In this document: positions 1 through 7,185 of the stretch, one piece after another
How the letters are laid out: each line of letters opens with the position of its first letter
Position numbering within the stretch: the stretch's first letter is position 1
Source: a bacterium
Lineage (GTDB): Bacteria; SZUA-79; Acidulodesulfobacterales; Acidulodesulfobacteraceae
Length of the DNA: 10,327 bases
NCBI GenBank assembly: GCA_021806125.1
Contig: JAJZYC010000041.1
Location: forward strand, 1-10,327
Direction: 5' to 3'
Made by a program: the position numbers and the translations under genes
The notes under the pieces: generated by a model
Database searches by the model: none
What the model saw: only the letters and a program-made list of their open reading frames with translations
Told to the model about the DNA's origin: nothing

Positions 1-135
1 TCCGCCGCTCGAATGAACCGCCGGAGGAATACCGACCGAGCTTAAAACCGAACATCCCGACAGATAAAAAAGAGGGATAGAAACCGCAAAAGACAAGATA
101 ATTAAAAAAACCGTTCTTTTCATAAAAATATTCAT
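1..135 (-). CDS. Lipoprotein, N-terminal part only (runs off the left edge)
   Basis: An open frame runs leftward out of the window, so only the first 45 codons are visible. The start reads MNIFMKRTVF, followed by a hydrophobic stretch (about residues 9-25) and a lipobox LSGC with the cysteine at residue 28. This is a classic signal peptidase II export signal, so the mature protein should be lipid-anchored to the inner or outer membrane. I chose the ATG at 135 because AGGG lies five bases upstream of it; the in-frame ATG at 123 has only an AT-rich run before it. The residues after the cysteine (SVLSSVGIPPAVHSSGG) do not identify a family. The gene lies 214 nt beyond pyrE, with the hairpin array in between, so cotranscription with the nucleotide genes is uncertain. 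Function unknown. Confidence 0.72.
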   Translation of the reverse strand, partial: MNIFMKRTVFLIILSFAVSIPLFYLSGCSVLSSVGIPPAVHSSGG

Positions 136-166
136 AATAACCCTAATACTGCAGCAGAAATTTTAT

Positions 167-316
167 ATTCTGGATTCCTGCTTTCGCAGGAATGACAATG
201 CCGAAATTTAACTTTCAATTAAGCAGACGTCATTCCTGCGAAAGCAGGAATGACAATGCCGAAATTTAACTTTCAATTAAGCAGACGTCATTCCTGCGAA
301 AGCAGGAATCCAGAAT
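167..316. repeat. REP/MITE-like hairpin array with 30-bp terminal inverted repeats
   Basis: Three related hairpins lie at 167-196, 229-254 and 287-316. The outer two are perfect 30-bp inverted copies of one another (CCAGAAT arm on the outside, GTC/GAC arm on the inside). Each contains an 8-bp stem ATTCCTGC/GCAGGAAT around GAAA or its complement. The middle copy lacks the CCAGAAT arm and is symmetric, with an 11-bp stem from GTC to GAC. Small palindromes of the type GGATTCC...GGAATGAC are widespread in bacterial intergenic DNA and resemble REP or dRS3 elements; that family link is from memory. The array lies 33 nt past the pyrE stop codon and could protect or terminate the transcript, but no U-run follows it. 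Confidence 0.85.
186..309. repeat. 58-bp tandem direct repeat, about 2.1 copies
   Basis: Within the hairpin array, bases 186-251 repeat exactly at 244-309, a period of 58 bases. The unit consists of one hairpin core plus the 32-base spacer between neighbouring hairpins, and the two spacers are identical. This looks like slippage or unequal recombination between hairpin cores that added one unit to an ancestral two-hairpin element. The match ends at 310, where the rightmost hairpin switches to its CCAG arm. Confidence 0.9.
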
Positions 317-349
317 TACTTAACTGAATCAAGTCTTTACAAGTACAAA

Positions 350-916
350 TTATCCCGTTATATCGCTTTTAGTAAAAACCGAATGAAGAACAATGCCGTT
401 TTCCTTAAGAAATTCCGCCCCGCCCTCCTGCCTGTCCACCATACAGACGGCGTCGGTTATCTCGTAGCCCTCTTCCCTTGCGTTTTTGACGGCTTTTAAA
501 ATAGAGCCGCCGGTGGTAACGACGTCTTCGATAATTAAAATATTCGCTCCGTTGGATAAAAACTGAACCGGTTCTATGAGGTTGCCTTTGCCGTATTCTT
601 TTTTTTCTTTCCTGATGACCACCGATTTTAAAGGGTTTTTATCTAAAAAACTTGCCGCGAGAATTGCCGAAATCAGCGGAATGCCGCCTACCGGAACGCC
701 GGCGATAACCGAAAATTTTAAATCTTTCGCATTCCGGATTTCTTCGTACAGCAGTTTTCCGATTAAATATAGATACTCGCCGTCGAAAGAAATCCTACGC
801 AAATCTATATAGAAATTACTCTTTTTCCCCGAAGCGAGCGTGAATTCCTTTTTTTCCCAGCACAGCGTTTTTATAGCGTTTAATACGAAGGTTTTAGTTT
901 CGCCGGCGTTATTCAT
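350..916 (-). CDS. pyrE: Orotate phosphoribosyltransferase
   Basis: Cytoplasmic enzyme of de novo pyrimidine synthesis that joins orotate to PRPP to give orotidine 5'-monophosphate and pyrophosphate. The 188-residue protein has the usual family length. It shows the N-terminal FTLASGKKS motif (residues 25-33) with YIDLRR after it, the GVPVGGIP segment (73-80), the mobile catalytic loop RKEKKEYGKG (102-111) and the PRPP-binding loop ILIIEDVVTTGGS (126-138) with the acidic pair E130-D131. The loop position that is histidine in E. coli PyrE (H105) appears to be tyrosine 108 here. The start ATG at 916 gives a normal N-terminus, but no strong Shine-Dalgarno sequence precedes it. It lies 37 nt after purF, so translation from the shared purine transcript is likely. 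It is the only pyrimidine gene in the window. Confidence 0.96.
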   Translation of the reverse strand: MNNAGETKTFVLNAIKTLCWEKKEFTLASGKKSNFYIDLRRISFDGEYLYLIGKLLYEEIRNAKDLKFSVIAGVPVGGIPLISAILAASFLDKNPLKSVVIRKEKKEYGKGNLIEPVQFLSNGANILIIEDVVTTGGSILKAVKNAREEGYEITDAVCMVDRQEGGAEFLKENGIVLHSVFTKSDITG

Positions 917-953
917 TCTATAGTTTTTAACCTATAAATTTATTTAATTTGAT

Positions 954-2366
954 TTAAAAGACTTCTTTGCTGAAAAGCTTTAACTGCGTCTGGTTTTCAT
1001 ATTCGGATTCGCAGTCTATTTCCTGCGGATAAACGTTTGAAAAGCAGGCTTCGCAGAAATTCAGGCCGTTTCCGACGGCTCTTCTTAATCCGTCTATCGA
1101 AAGGAATTTCGTAGTCGTAGCTCCGAGTTTGGCGTTTATCTCGTTTTCCGTATATTTAGAAGCCATCAGGTCTTCTTTAACCGGAGTGTCTATCCCGTAA
1201 AAGCAGGGGGCTATTACCATAGGAGAGCTTAAGCGCAGATGAATTTCTTTTGCTCCGGCAAGTTTAAGCATATCGACTATTTTTTTAGACGTCGTCCCCC
1301 TTACTACGGAGTCGTCAACCACTACGACTTTTTTGCCCCTTATAACGTCGGGAACGGGGTTTAATTTTACCTTGACGCCGAAATGCCTTATAGATTTTTT
1401 AGGCTCTATGAAAGTTCTGCCCACATAGTGGTTTCTGGTAAAACCCATTTCGAAATCTATTCCGGAACCTTTTGAGAACCCTAAAGCGGCAGGCACTCCG
1501 GAATCGGGAACGGGTATTACGATATCCGCTTCGGGGGTAGATTCTTTTGCAAGCTCCCTGCCCATCCTCAGCCGCAGGCTGTAGATGGATTTGCCGTTAA
1601 AAATACTGTCCGGTCTTGAAAAATATATAAGTTCGAATACGCAGTTGGAGTTTTTTTCCAATCTGAAAGGAAAAAAGCTTTTTACTCCTTCGCCGTTTAC
1701 CAATACTACTTCGCCGGGTTTGACGTCCCTGATATATTCGGCGTTTATAAGGTCGAGTGCGCAGGTTTCGGATGCAAAAACTAAAGAGCCGTTAAGCCTT
1801 CCCATAACGAGCGGTCTGAAGCCGAAAGGGTCTCTTGCGGCAATCATCTCTTTTTCCGAAAGAAAAAGGAAAGAATATGCGCCTTTAAGCCTTTTTAAAG
1901 AATTTATCGTCCTGTCTATAAGAAGGTCTTCCGCCGATGAAGCTATCAGGTGTATTACGACCTCCGTATCGGAGGTGGAGGAAAATATAGAGCCGTTTTC
2001 TTCGAGTTCGTCTTTTATAATGCGGGCGTTCGTAATGTTTCCGTTATGGGCTACCGCGATAGAGCCGTAATAGTAATCTGCGACGAGCGGCTGTGCGTTT
2101 TTCAGAAGCGTTTCTCCAGCCGTAGAATATCTGACGTGTCCTATCGCGTTTTTTCCTTTAAGCTGGGAAAGGGTGTTTTCTTTGAATACGTCGTTTACGA
2201 GACCGAGACTTTTATGAAAATAAAGATTATTGGCGTCGGAGGACGCTATACCGCAGGATTCCTGCCCCCTGTGCTGAAGTGCGTAAAGCCCAAGATAAGT
2301 TATTTTAGCAGCCTCTTCGTTATTATATATTCCGAATACGCCGCATTCGTCTTTTATCTCTTCCAT
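954..2366 (-). CDS. purF: Amidophosphoribosyltransferase (glutamine PRPP amidotransferase)
   Basis: Catalyses the first committed step of purine synthesis, turning PRPP and glutamine into 5-phosphoribosylamine. The protein has 470 residues. An N-terminal Ntn-hydrolase glutaminase domain (about 8-230) begins with the catalytic cysteine C8 in DECGVFG after a seven-residue propeptide, which must be cleaved. It includes QHRGQESCGI, HVRYST and HNGN. The C-terminal phosphoribosyltransferase domain carries the PRPP loop VVVVDDSVVRGTTS (347-360). Cysteines C242, C388, C438 and C441 match the four ligands of the [4Fe-4S] cluster of the Bacillus subtilis-type enzyme, so this should be the cluster-containing, oxygen-sensitive class rather than the E. 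coli class. AAAGGG about 14 nt upstream is a weak ribosome binding site. It follows purL after a 128-nt gap holding a hairpin repeat, and purine nucleotide feedback is expected from the family. Confidence 0.97.
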   Translation of the reverse strand: MEEIKDECGVFGIYNNEEAAKITYLGLYALQHRGQESCGIASSDANNLYFHKSLGLVNDVFKENTLSQLKGKNAIGHVRYSTAGETLLKNAQPLVADYYYGSIAVAHNGNITNARIIKDELEENGSIFSSTSDTEVVIHLIASSAEDLLIDRTINSLKRLKGAYSFLFLSEKEMIAARDPFGFRPLVMGRLNGSLVFASETCALDLINAEYIRDVKPGEVVLVNGEGVKSFFPFRLEKNSNCVFELIYFSRPDSIFNGKSIYSLRLRMGRELAKESTPEADIVIPVPDSGVPAALGFSKGSGIDFEMGFTRNHYVGRTFIEPKKSIRHFGVKVKLNPVPDVIRGKKVVVVDDSVVRGTTSKKIVDMLKLAGAKEIHLRLSSPMVIAPCFYGIDTPVKEDLMASKYTENEINAKLGATTTKFLSIDGLRRAVGNGLNFCEACFSNVYPQEIDCESEYENQTQLKLFSKEVF

Positions 2367-2441
2367 TTTAAAAAACCGCCGCCCTTTATTTTTTAAATTT
2401 TAAACCGACTGCCCGAACTCTATTTCACTACTCACCGGCAT

Positions 2442-2471
2442 GTCATTCCCGCGAAAGCGGGAATCCAGAAT
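2442..2471. repeat. Single copy of the 30-bp hairpin element between purL and purF
   Basis: This 30-base element has the same layout as the copy at 287-316: GTC, an 8-bp stem around GAAA, then CCAGAAT. It differs at two positions that pair with each other in the stem: T and A in the pyrE-side copies are C and G here. The compensatory change keeps the hairpin intact. It sits inside the purine operon, 24 nt past the purL stop codon, where a stable hairpin could affect mRNA processing or relative expression of purL and purF. Confidence 0.88.
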
Positions 2472-2494
2472 CGATTATAGAATATAAATTGTAA

Positions 2495-4729
2495 TTAAAC
2501 CGCCGAATAGTACCCTTCTTTAATTTTACCACTTTTTAAGTTTATTATCCCGTTAATTTTCATTGCGCCTTTTTCTACGACGCCGATTTTTTCCGATTTT
2601 ATGCCGTATTTCTTAAGGATTGCGGCCGTTTCGGACTTCCGCCGTCCGTCCGGTTTTTGAACCATGGTTATTATAAAAGCCTGTTCGAATTCGGAGAATA
2701 AAAATTCGTCGATTCTGAGCCCGAGCGCCTTAATATCGCAATTTACGTTAAATCCGAGGATTTTTTCCGGATTCGTTACTGCGCTTTCCGCCAGGGCGGT
2801 AAAAATCCCGCCTTCGCTTATGTCGGCGGCGCTTTTCAAAAATCCTTTATTTATCAATGACCTTAAACAGTTCTGGAGGCGGACTTCATAGTCTAAGTCC
2901 AGTCCCGCAGGTTTTTGCCGGAAATCTCCGTATGCAAGCTCCATATATAAACTGCCGCCGAGACTGCCTTTAAGCGAACCGAGCAGATAAATTTCGTCGC
3001 CTTCGTCTTTAAAGAAAGGCGTTACCGCACTGCCGGCGTCGTCAATAAATCCAAGCATGCCTATTACCGGAGTCGGATAAATCTTGGAAACGTATGTTTT
3101 GTCCCCGTCTTTTTTTGCGGTTTCGTTGTAAAAACTGACGTTCCCGCTTATAACCGGAGTATTTAATTTAACGGCCGCCGATTTTATGCCTTCCACCGCA
3201 TATGCAAACTGCCACATAACTTCGGGGTCTTCGGGGCTAGCAAAATTAAGGCAGTCCGTAATCGCGGCGGGGTAGCCTCCGCACGCGGTTATATTGCGGG
3301 CGCATTCCGTTACGGCAAGCGCTCCTCCGGTAAAAGGGTCAAGATACGTATATCTGGAATTTCCGCCTGCGTTAAGCAGGAAGCCTTTGCAGCTGTTAAC
3401 GTTAGCCCTTAAGACCGCCGCCGAAAAACCCGGCGGAACTATGGTAGCCGTCCCTATGGAATAATCGTATTGGGTAAAGACCGCCCTTTTAGACGCTATA
3501 TTGGGGTGGGTTATAATTTTAACGGCAAGAGCGTTAAGATTTTCGGGTATTTTATAATTATTTATTTTTACGGACTTTATTTTATTCAAATATTGCGGTT
3601 TTTTTAACGGTCTTTTATATTCGGGTCCGTTAACGATAACATCTACGTCCAACGTTTTATAAATTTTCGACTTATAATAAAATTTAATAACTTTTTCTTT
3701 TATTACTTCTCCCGCCTTAACGCAGTTCAACCCCCATTTGTCGAAAACGGCTTTCAATTCCGCGAATTTCTCCTTTTCGCAGGCGATTAACATTCTTTCC
3801 TGCGATTCGGACAGCATCATTTCTACCGGAGCCATTCCGGCGGTCCTGAGCGGAATAGCGTCTAAGTCTATGAGCATTCCTTTTCCGCTTTTATCGGCCA
3901 TTTCGAAGGACGAACTCGTCAATCCCGCGGCGCCCATATCCTGAATGGATACGATAAGTTTTTTCTCCATAGCTTCGAGGCATGCTTCGAGAAGAAGTTT
4001 TTCGGTAAACGGGTCGCCTACCTGAACCGTGCTTCTTTTTTTATTCTTTTTTAAGTCGAATTCTTCGGACGCCATAGTGGCTCCGTGTATGCCGTCCATT
4101 CCGGTTGCCGAACCCACGTAAACTACTATATTGCCGACTTCGCATTTAGAAGAAAGAAATATGCCGTCTTTTTTAGCTATGCCTATAGTAAAAGCGTTTA
4201 CGAGTATGTTGTCGTTATAACATTCGTCGAATACGACTTCGCCTCCTACCGTAGGCACGCCCATGCAGTTTCCGTAAAAACCAATCCCTTTAACGACTTC
4301 GGAGAGATAATAAGGCGTCCTCGGATGCGAAAAACTTCCGAACCTTAAGGAATTGAGGTTTGCCACCGGCCTCGCGCCCATAGTGAAAATATCGCGCATA
4401 ATGCCGCCTACGCCGGTCGCAGACCCCTGAAAAGGCTCTATGAAAGAAGGATGGTTATGGCTTTCCATTTTAAATACAAGCACGTCGCCGTCCCCGAAAT
4501 CGACTACCCCGGCATTCTCTCCGGGACCTATTAAAACTTTGCCGCCTTCCGTCGGCAGGGTTTTAAGGTAAACCTTGGAACTTTTGTAAGAACAATGTTC
4601 CGACCACATAGCCGAGAATATGCCGAGTTCGAAAGAATCGGGCTCCCGTCCGAGCAGTTCCGAGATTTTTTCGTATTCTTCGGCCGATAAGCCGAAAAGT
4701 TTTTCCGCCTGTTTTTTAGTTTTATCCAT
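2495..4729 (-). CDS. purL: Phosphoribosylformylglycinamidine synthase, small PurL subunit
   Basis: Synthetase subunit of FGAM synthase, which uses ATP and ammonia to convert FGAR to FGAM in step four of purine synthesis. The 744 residues match the B. subtilis-type small PurL, not the roughly 1300-residue fused form; the glutaminase (PurQ) and bridging subunit (PurS) are encoded separately just upstream. Visible motifs are WSEHCSYKSSK (42-52, active-site histidine H45), the ATP/substrate segment KMESHNHPSFIEPFQGSATG (87-106), DMGAAGL (264-270) and, in the second half of this duplicated AIR-synthase fold, a GNVSFYNE motif. The start gives MDKTKKQAEKLFGL, a usual N-terminus. It lies 16 nt after purQ in A-rich sequence without a good Shine-Dalgarno site, which suggests translational coupling to purQ. 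Confidence 0.97.
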   Translation of the reverse strand: MDKTKKQAEKLFGLSAEEYEKISELLGREPDSFELGIFSAMWSEHCSYKSSKVYLKTLPTEGGKVLIGPGENAGVVDFGDGDVLVFKMESHNHPSFIEPFQGSATGVGGIMRDIFTMGARPVANLNSLRFGSFSHPRTPYYLSEVVKGIGFYGNCMGVPTVGGEVVFDECYNDNILVNAFTIGIAKKDGIFLSSKCEVGNIVVYVGSATGMDGIHGATMASEEFDLKKNKKRSTVQVGDPFTEKLLLEACLEAMEKKLIVSIQDMGAAGLTSSSFEMADKSGKGMLIDLDAIPLRTAGMAPVEMMLSESQERMLIACEKEKFAELKAVFDKWGLNCVKAGEVIKEKVIKFYYKSKIYKTLDVDVIVNGPEYKRPLKKPQYLNKIKSVKINNYKIPENLNALAVKIITHPNIASKRAVFTQYDYSIGTATIVPPGFSAAVLRANVNSCKGFLLNAGGNSRYTYLDPFTGGALAVTECARNITACGGYPAAITDCLNFASPEDPEVMWQFAYAVEGIKSAAVKLNTPVISGNVSFYNETAKKDGDKTYVSKIYPTPVIGMLGFIDDAGSAVTPFFKDEGDEIYLLGSLKGSLGGSLYMELAYGDFRQKPAGLDLDYEVRLQNCLRSLINKGFLKSAADISEGGIFTALAESAVTNPEKILGFNVNCDIKALGLRIDEFLFSEFEQAFIITMVQKPDGRRKSETAAILKKYGIKSEKIGVVEKGAMKINGIINLKSGKIKEGYYSAV

Positions 4730-4745
4730 TTTATTTTATTATTTT

Positions 4746-5462
4746 TTATTTTTCCTTTATATATTTGATAATGGATTTAAAAATCCAGCCGCCGTCTTCG
4801 CTTCCGAGAATTTTTTCGGAAGACCTCTCCGGGTGGGGCATAAGCCCCATTACGTTGCCGGCCGCGTTTGAAATGCCGGCGATATTGAGGATGGAGCCGT
4901 TTGGATTGGAACCTGCGGTAATTCCGCCTTTTTCGTCGCAGTATTTAAAAATAACGCTCTTTTTCCTGCCTAAACCGGAGATTAGGCTCTCCGTCGCAAA
5001 ATAGTTGCCGTCATGGTGTGCTATGGGCATTTTAAGAACGGCGCCTTTTTTTACGGCGCACGTGAAAGGCGTTTCGGTATTGAGCGTTTTTAAATATACG
5101 TCTTTGCACTCGAACTTTAAAGAACGATTGGCAAGCATAACGCCGTCAAGAAGCCCCGCTTCGAGAAGTATCTGAAAACCGTTGCAGATGCCGAGCGCTA
5201 TACCGCCTTTGGCGGCATAGTCCTTGACAGATTGCATAACTGGACTTCTTGCGGCAAGAGCGCCGGACCTTAAATAATCTCCGTAGGAGAATCCGCCGGG
5301 AATTACGATGAAATCGTATTTTTTAAGGTCTTTTATTTCGTCTTTATGCCATATAAAAGATGCGTTTACTCCGAATACCGAGTTTAAAACGCGGTAAACG
5401 TCCGCGTCGCAGTTTGAACCGGGAAATACGGTAATCCCGGCTTTAATTTTTTTATTGTCCAT
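4746..5462 (-). CDS. purQ: FGAM synthase glutaminase subunit
   Basis: Class I (triad) glutamine amidotransferase that releases ammonia from glutamine and channels it to PurL within the PurSQL complex. The 238-residue protein shows the start of the fold in GITVFPGSNCDAD (9-21), the oxyanion region PGGFSYGDYLRSG (55-67), the nucleophile in GICNGFQ (C93) and the catalytic His/Glu pair in MPHPER (H210, E212). Length and motifs are normal for a stand-alone PurQ. The ATG at 5462 is preceded by AGGA only two bases away, closer than usual, but no better in-frame start exists before the conserved beta strand. It is 31 nt downstream of purS and 16 nt upstream of purL, the usual purSQL order. Confidence 0.97.
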   Translation of the reverse strand: MDNKKIKAGITVFPGSNCDADVYRVLNSVFGVNASFIWHKDEIKDLKKYDFIVIPGGFSYGDYLRSGALAARSPVMQSVKDYAAKGGIALGICNGFQILLEAGLLDGVMLANRSLKFECKDVYLKTLNTETPFTCAVKKGAVLKMPIAHHDGNYFATESLISGLGRKKSVIFKYCDEKGGITAGSNPNGSILNIAGISNAAGNVMGLMPHPERSSEKILGSEDGGWIFKSIIKYIKEK

Positions 5463-5493
5463 TGTCCTGTTTAATTTGAAATTAAGATGCGGT

Positions 5494-5748
5494 TCATTTA
5501 ATTTCTATGCTGAATTCTTCTATTAACGGGTTCGAGAGAACTTTCTCGGAAATTTCTTCGGCTTCTTCTTTAAGAGGGCGGCGCTTGCCGCTTTCGTCTT
5601 CATTGAAATCCAATTCTATATATTTTCCTACCCTTACGTCTTTAACGTTGCCGTAACCGGAAGACTTAAGAACCGATAAAACTGCTTTTCCCTGAGGGTC
5701 GAGGACTTCTTCTTTCAGCGTAACCTTAATAAATGCTTTTTTGACCAT
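5494..5748 (-). CDS. purS: FGAM synthase bridging subunit PurS
   Basis: Small subunit that holds PurQ and PurL together in the FGAM synthase complex and is needed for ammonia channelling. The protein is 84 residues, the normal size for PurS. It has the recognisable opening VKVTL-like strand (here FIKVTLKEEVLDPQGKAV), the SSGYGNVKDVRVGKYIEL segment (29-46) and a C-terminal SNPLIEEFSIEI strand. There is no catalytic site, as expected. AGAGG lies five bases upstream of the ATG at 5748, a good ribosome binding site. It is 62 nt past purB and 31 nt before purQ. Its presence confirms that the neighbouring PurL is the small, three-subunit type. Confidence 0.95.
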   Translation of the reverse strand: MVKKAFIKVTLKEEVLDPQGKAVLSVLKSSGYGNVKDVRVGKYIELDFNEDESGKRRPLKEEAEEISEKVLSNPLIEEFSIEIK

Positions 5749-5810
5749 TTTTTCCTCTTTTCATTTTTATTTAAAAAATAAATCCGCCTTTTTTCTTATG
5801 CCTTATCCGG

Positions 5811-7103
5811 CTATTCGGCGTTATACCTGTCGAATATATAATTTATGTATTTGTAATAATAATTTATATCGAATATAGCTTCTATTTCTTCCTGCGTCAT
5901 AAGCTTGGAAACGGATGCATCTTTTTTTAATAATTCCTTGAAGCCCGTCTGCGTTTGAATGCTCTCGTGGGCAAGTTTCTGGACTATTTTATAGGCTTCT
6001 TCCCTTAACATCCCTTTATCCACTAAAGACAATAAAACTTTCTGCGAAAAAATAACTCCTTTGGTTAAATCGATATTTTTGAGCATATTTTCTTTATTGA
6101 CGACTAAGTTGTCTATCAGATACGTCAGCTGATGAAGAATGTAATATGCCAGAATAGTAGAATCCGGAGCTATAATTCTTTCTACGGACGAATGCGATAT
6201 ATCCCTTTCGTGCCACAGCGGTATATTTTCTAAAGACGCTATAAGATTAGACCTTAAAATTCTCGAAAGCCCGCAGATATTTTCGGATATTATCGGATTC
6301 TTTTTATGCGGCATAGCGGAAGAACCTTTTTGGCCCGGCGCGAAAGGCTCTTCGACCTCGGAAACTTCGGTTCTCATAAGATGCCTGATTTCAAGCGCTA
6401 TTTTTTCGCAGGAAGCTCCGAGCGACGCGAGCGCGTAAAAAGCGTCCGCATAAACGTCTCTCTGAATAACCTGGTTCGATAAAATATTATTAAGGCCGAG
6501 CAGTTCCAAGGCGTTCTTTTCCACTTCCGGGGATATATTGGCATATGTCCCTACGGCTCCCGAAAGTTTGCCGAAAGACGATGAACTAACGGCATTTTTA
6601 ATCCTTTCCTCCGCCCTTTTAATTTCTTCGTAAAATATCAGAAGCTTAAAGCCCAGCGTAACGGGTTCGGCATGTATTCCATGCGTCCTTCCCATTACCG
6701 GCGTAAATTTATGCCTTAACGCCTGATTTCTGAGAGATTCCCTGAGGGTTTCGGCTTTCTTCAGGATAAGTTCGAGCGCTTCTTTTAATATTAAAGAAAA
6801 AGAGGTGTCGCCTACGTCGGAGGAAGTAAGCCCTAAATGAATAAATCTCGAATCTTCGCCGACGTATTTTGCCACGTTGGTTAAAAAGGCTATCACGTCG
6901 TGTTTCGCAACGCGTTCTATCTCTTCTATTTCGTTTACGTTGAATTTGGCTTTCCCGATAATGTTCTCGTATGAATCGTCAGGGATTTTACCTGTTTTAT
7001 TATATGCCGTGCAGACGGCAAGCTCGACTTTAAGCCACGTCCGATACTTATTTTCAAGCGACCATATTTTGGAAATTTCGGGAAGGGAATATCTGTCTAT
7101 CAA
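5811..7103 (-). CDS. purB: Adenylosuccinate lyase
   Basis: Fumarase/aspartase-superfamily enzyme that acts twice in purine synthesis: it cleaves SAICAR to AICAR and adenylosuccinate to AMP, releasing fumarate each time. The 430-residue, mostly helical protein shows AKHDV (66-70), TSSDVGDT (93-100), THGIHAEP (140-147, general acid-base H141) and the superfamily signature GSSAMPHKKNP (260-270) in the flexible catalytic loop, plus WHERDISHSSVER (297-309). The start codon is TTG at 7103, giving the standard MIDRYS-type N-terminus; AGGAGG with a 7-nt spacer supports it and no ATG or GTG fits as well. It leads the purine block, 82 nt after exbD, and its leader contains the inverted repeat at 7129-7183. 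Confidence 0.97.
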   Translation of the reverse strand: MIDRYSLPEISKIWSLENKYRTWLKVELAVCTAYNKTGKIPDDSYENIIGKAKFNVNEIEEIERVAKHDVIAFLTNVAKYVGEDSRFIHLGLTSSDVGDTSFSLILKEALELILKKAETLRESLRNQALRHKFTPVMGRTHGIHAEPVTLGFKLLIFYEEIKRAEERIKNAVSSSSFGKLSGAVGTYANISPEVEKNALELLGLNNILSNQVIQRDVYADAFYALASLGASCEKIALEIRHLMRTEVSEVEEPFAPGQKGSSAMPHKKNPIISENICGLSRILRSNLIASLENIPLWHERDISHSSVERIIAPDSTILAYYILHQLTYLIDNLVVNKENMLKNIDLTKGVIFSQKVLLSLVDKGMLREEAYKIVQKLAHESIQTQTGFKELLKKDASVSKLMTQEEIEAIFDINYYYKYINYIFDRYNAE

Positions 7104-7110
7104 GTTTTAA

Positions 7111-7116
7111 CCTCCT
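7111..7116 (-). promoter_or_regulatory. Strong Shine-Dalgarno site fixing the TTG start of purB
   Basis: The minus strand reads AGGAGG, then TTAAAAC, then TTG. This is a perfect match to the anti-Shine-Dalgarno sequence at a 7-nt spacing, the strongest ribosome binding site in the purine block. It decides the non-ATG start of purB. Confidence 0.85.
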
Positions 7117-7128
7117 AATTATAATCAT

Positions 7129-7183
7129 AGGCGGGAACAAATTTAGGTGCGTCCGTCCCCTGATTTCCCAAAAATTCCCGCCT
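7129..7183. repeat. Inverted repeat (9-bp arms) in the purB leader
   Basis: The arms AGGCGGGAA (7129-7137) and TTCCCGCCT (7175-7183) are perfect complements around 37 bases. The interior on the minus strand includes AGGGGACGGACGCACC, a string that resembles sequence near REP-associated Y1 transposases in some anaerobic Proteobacteria; that likeness is from memory only. The outer arm begins two bases past the exbD stop codon and the structure ends about 12 nt before the purB Shine-Dalgarno site. It could be a degenerate palindromic element or a processing site between exbD and purB. No U-run follows, so a terminator is unlikely. Confidence 0.6.
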
Positions 7184-7185
7184 CT

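Noticed and set aside
167..316. CRISPR-like pattern: 26-30 base palindromic repeats separated by 32-base spacers
   Set aside because: The two spacers are identical, the first repeat is in the opposite orientation, a solitary copy lies at 2442-2471, and no cas gene is present. It is a duplicated REP-like element.
287..316. Hairpin 3' of pyrE as an intrinsic terminator
   Set aside because: On the minus strand the stem is not followed by a U-run, and the sequence belongs to a dispersed repeat family.
576..812. Plus-strand open frames inside pyrE, and similar ones inside purF (1585-2070, 1950-2396), purL and ahbAB
   Set aside because: They lie antisense to clearly identified enzymes, show no recognisable protein family and no convincing ribosome binding site. 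They are shadows of the real genes.
5766..5782. Perfect AT-only inverted repeat (TTTATTT-AAA-AAATAAA) between purB and purS
   Set aside because: It has no GC pairs, would be a very weak hairpin, and such symmetry is expected by chance in the AT-rich gaps of this genome.
7104..7185. Purine riboswitch or PurR box upstream of purB
   Set aside because: The 82-nt gap is mostly filled by the inverted repeat, and I see neither the conserved purine-riboswitch loops nor a convincing PurR palindrome.
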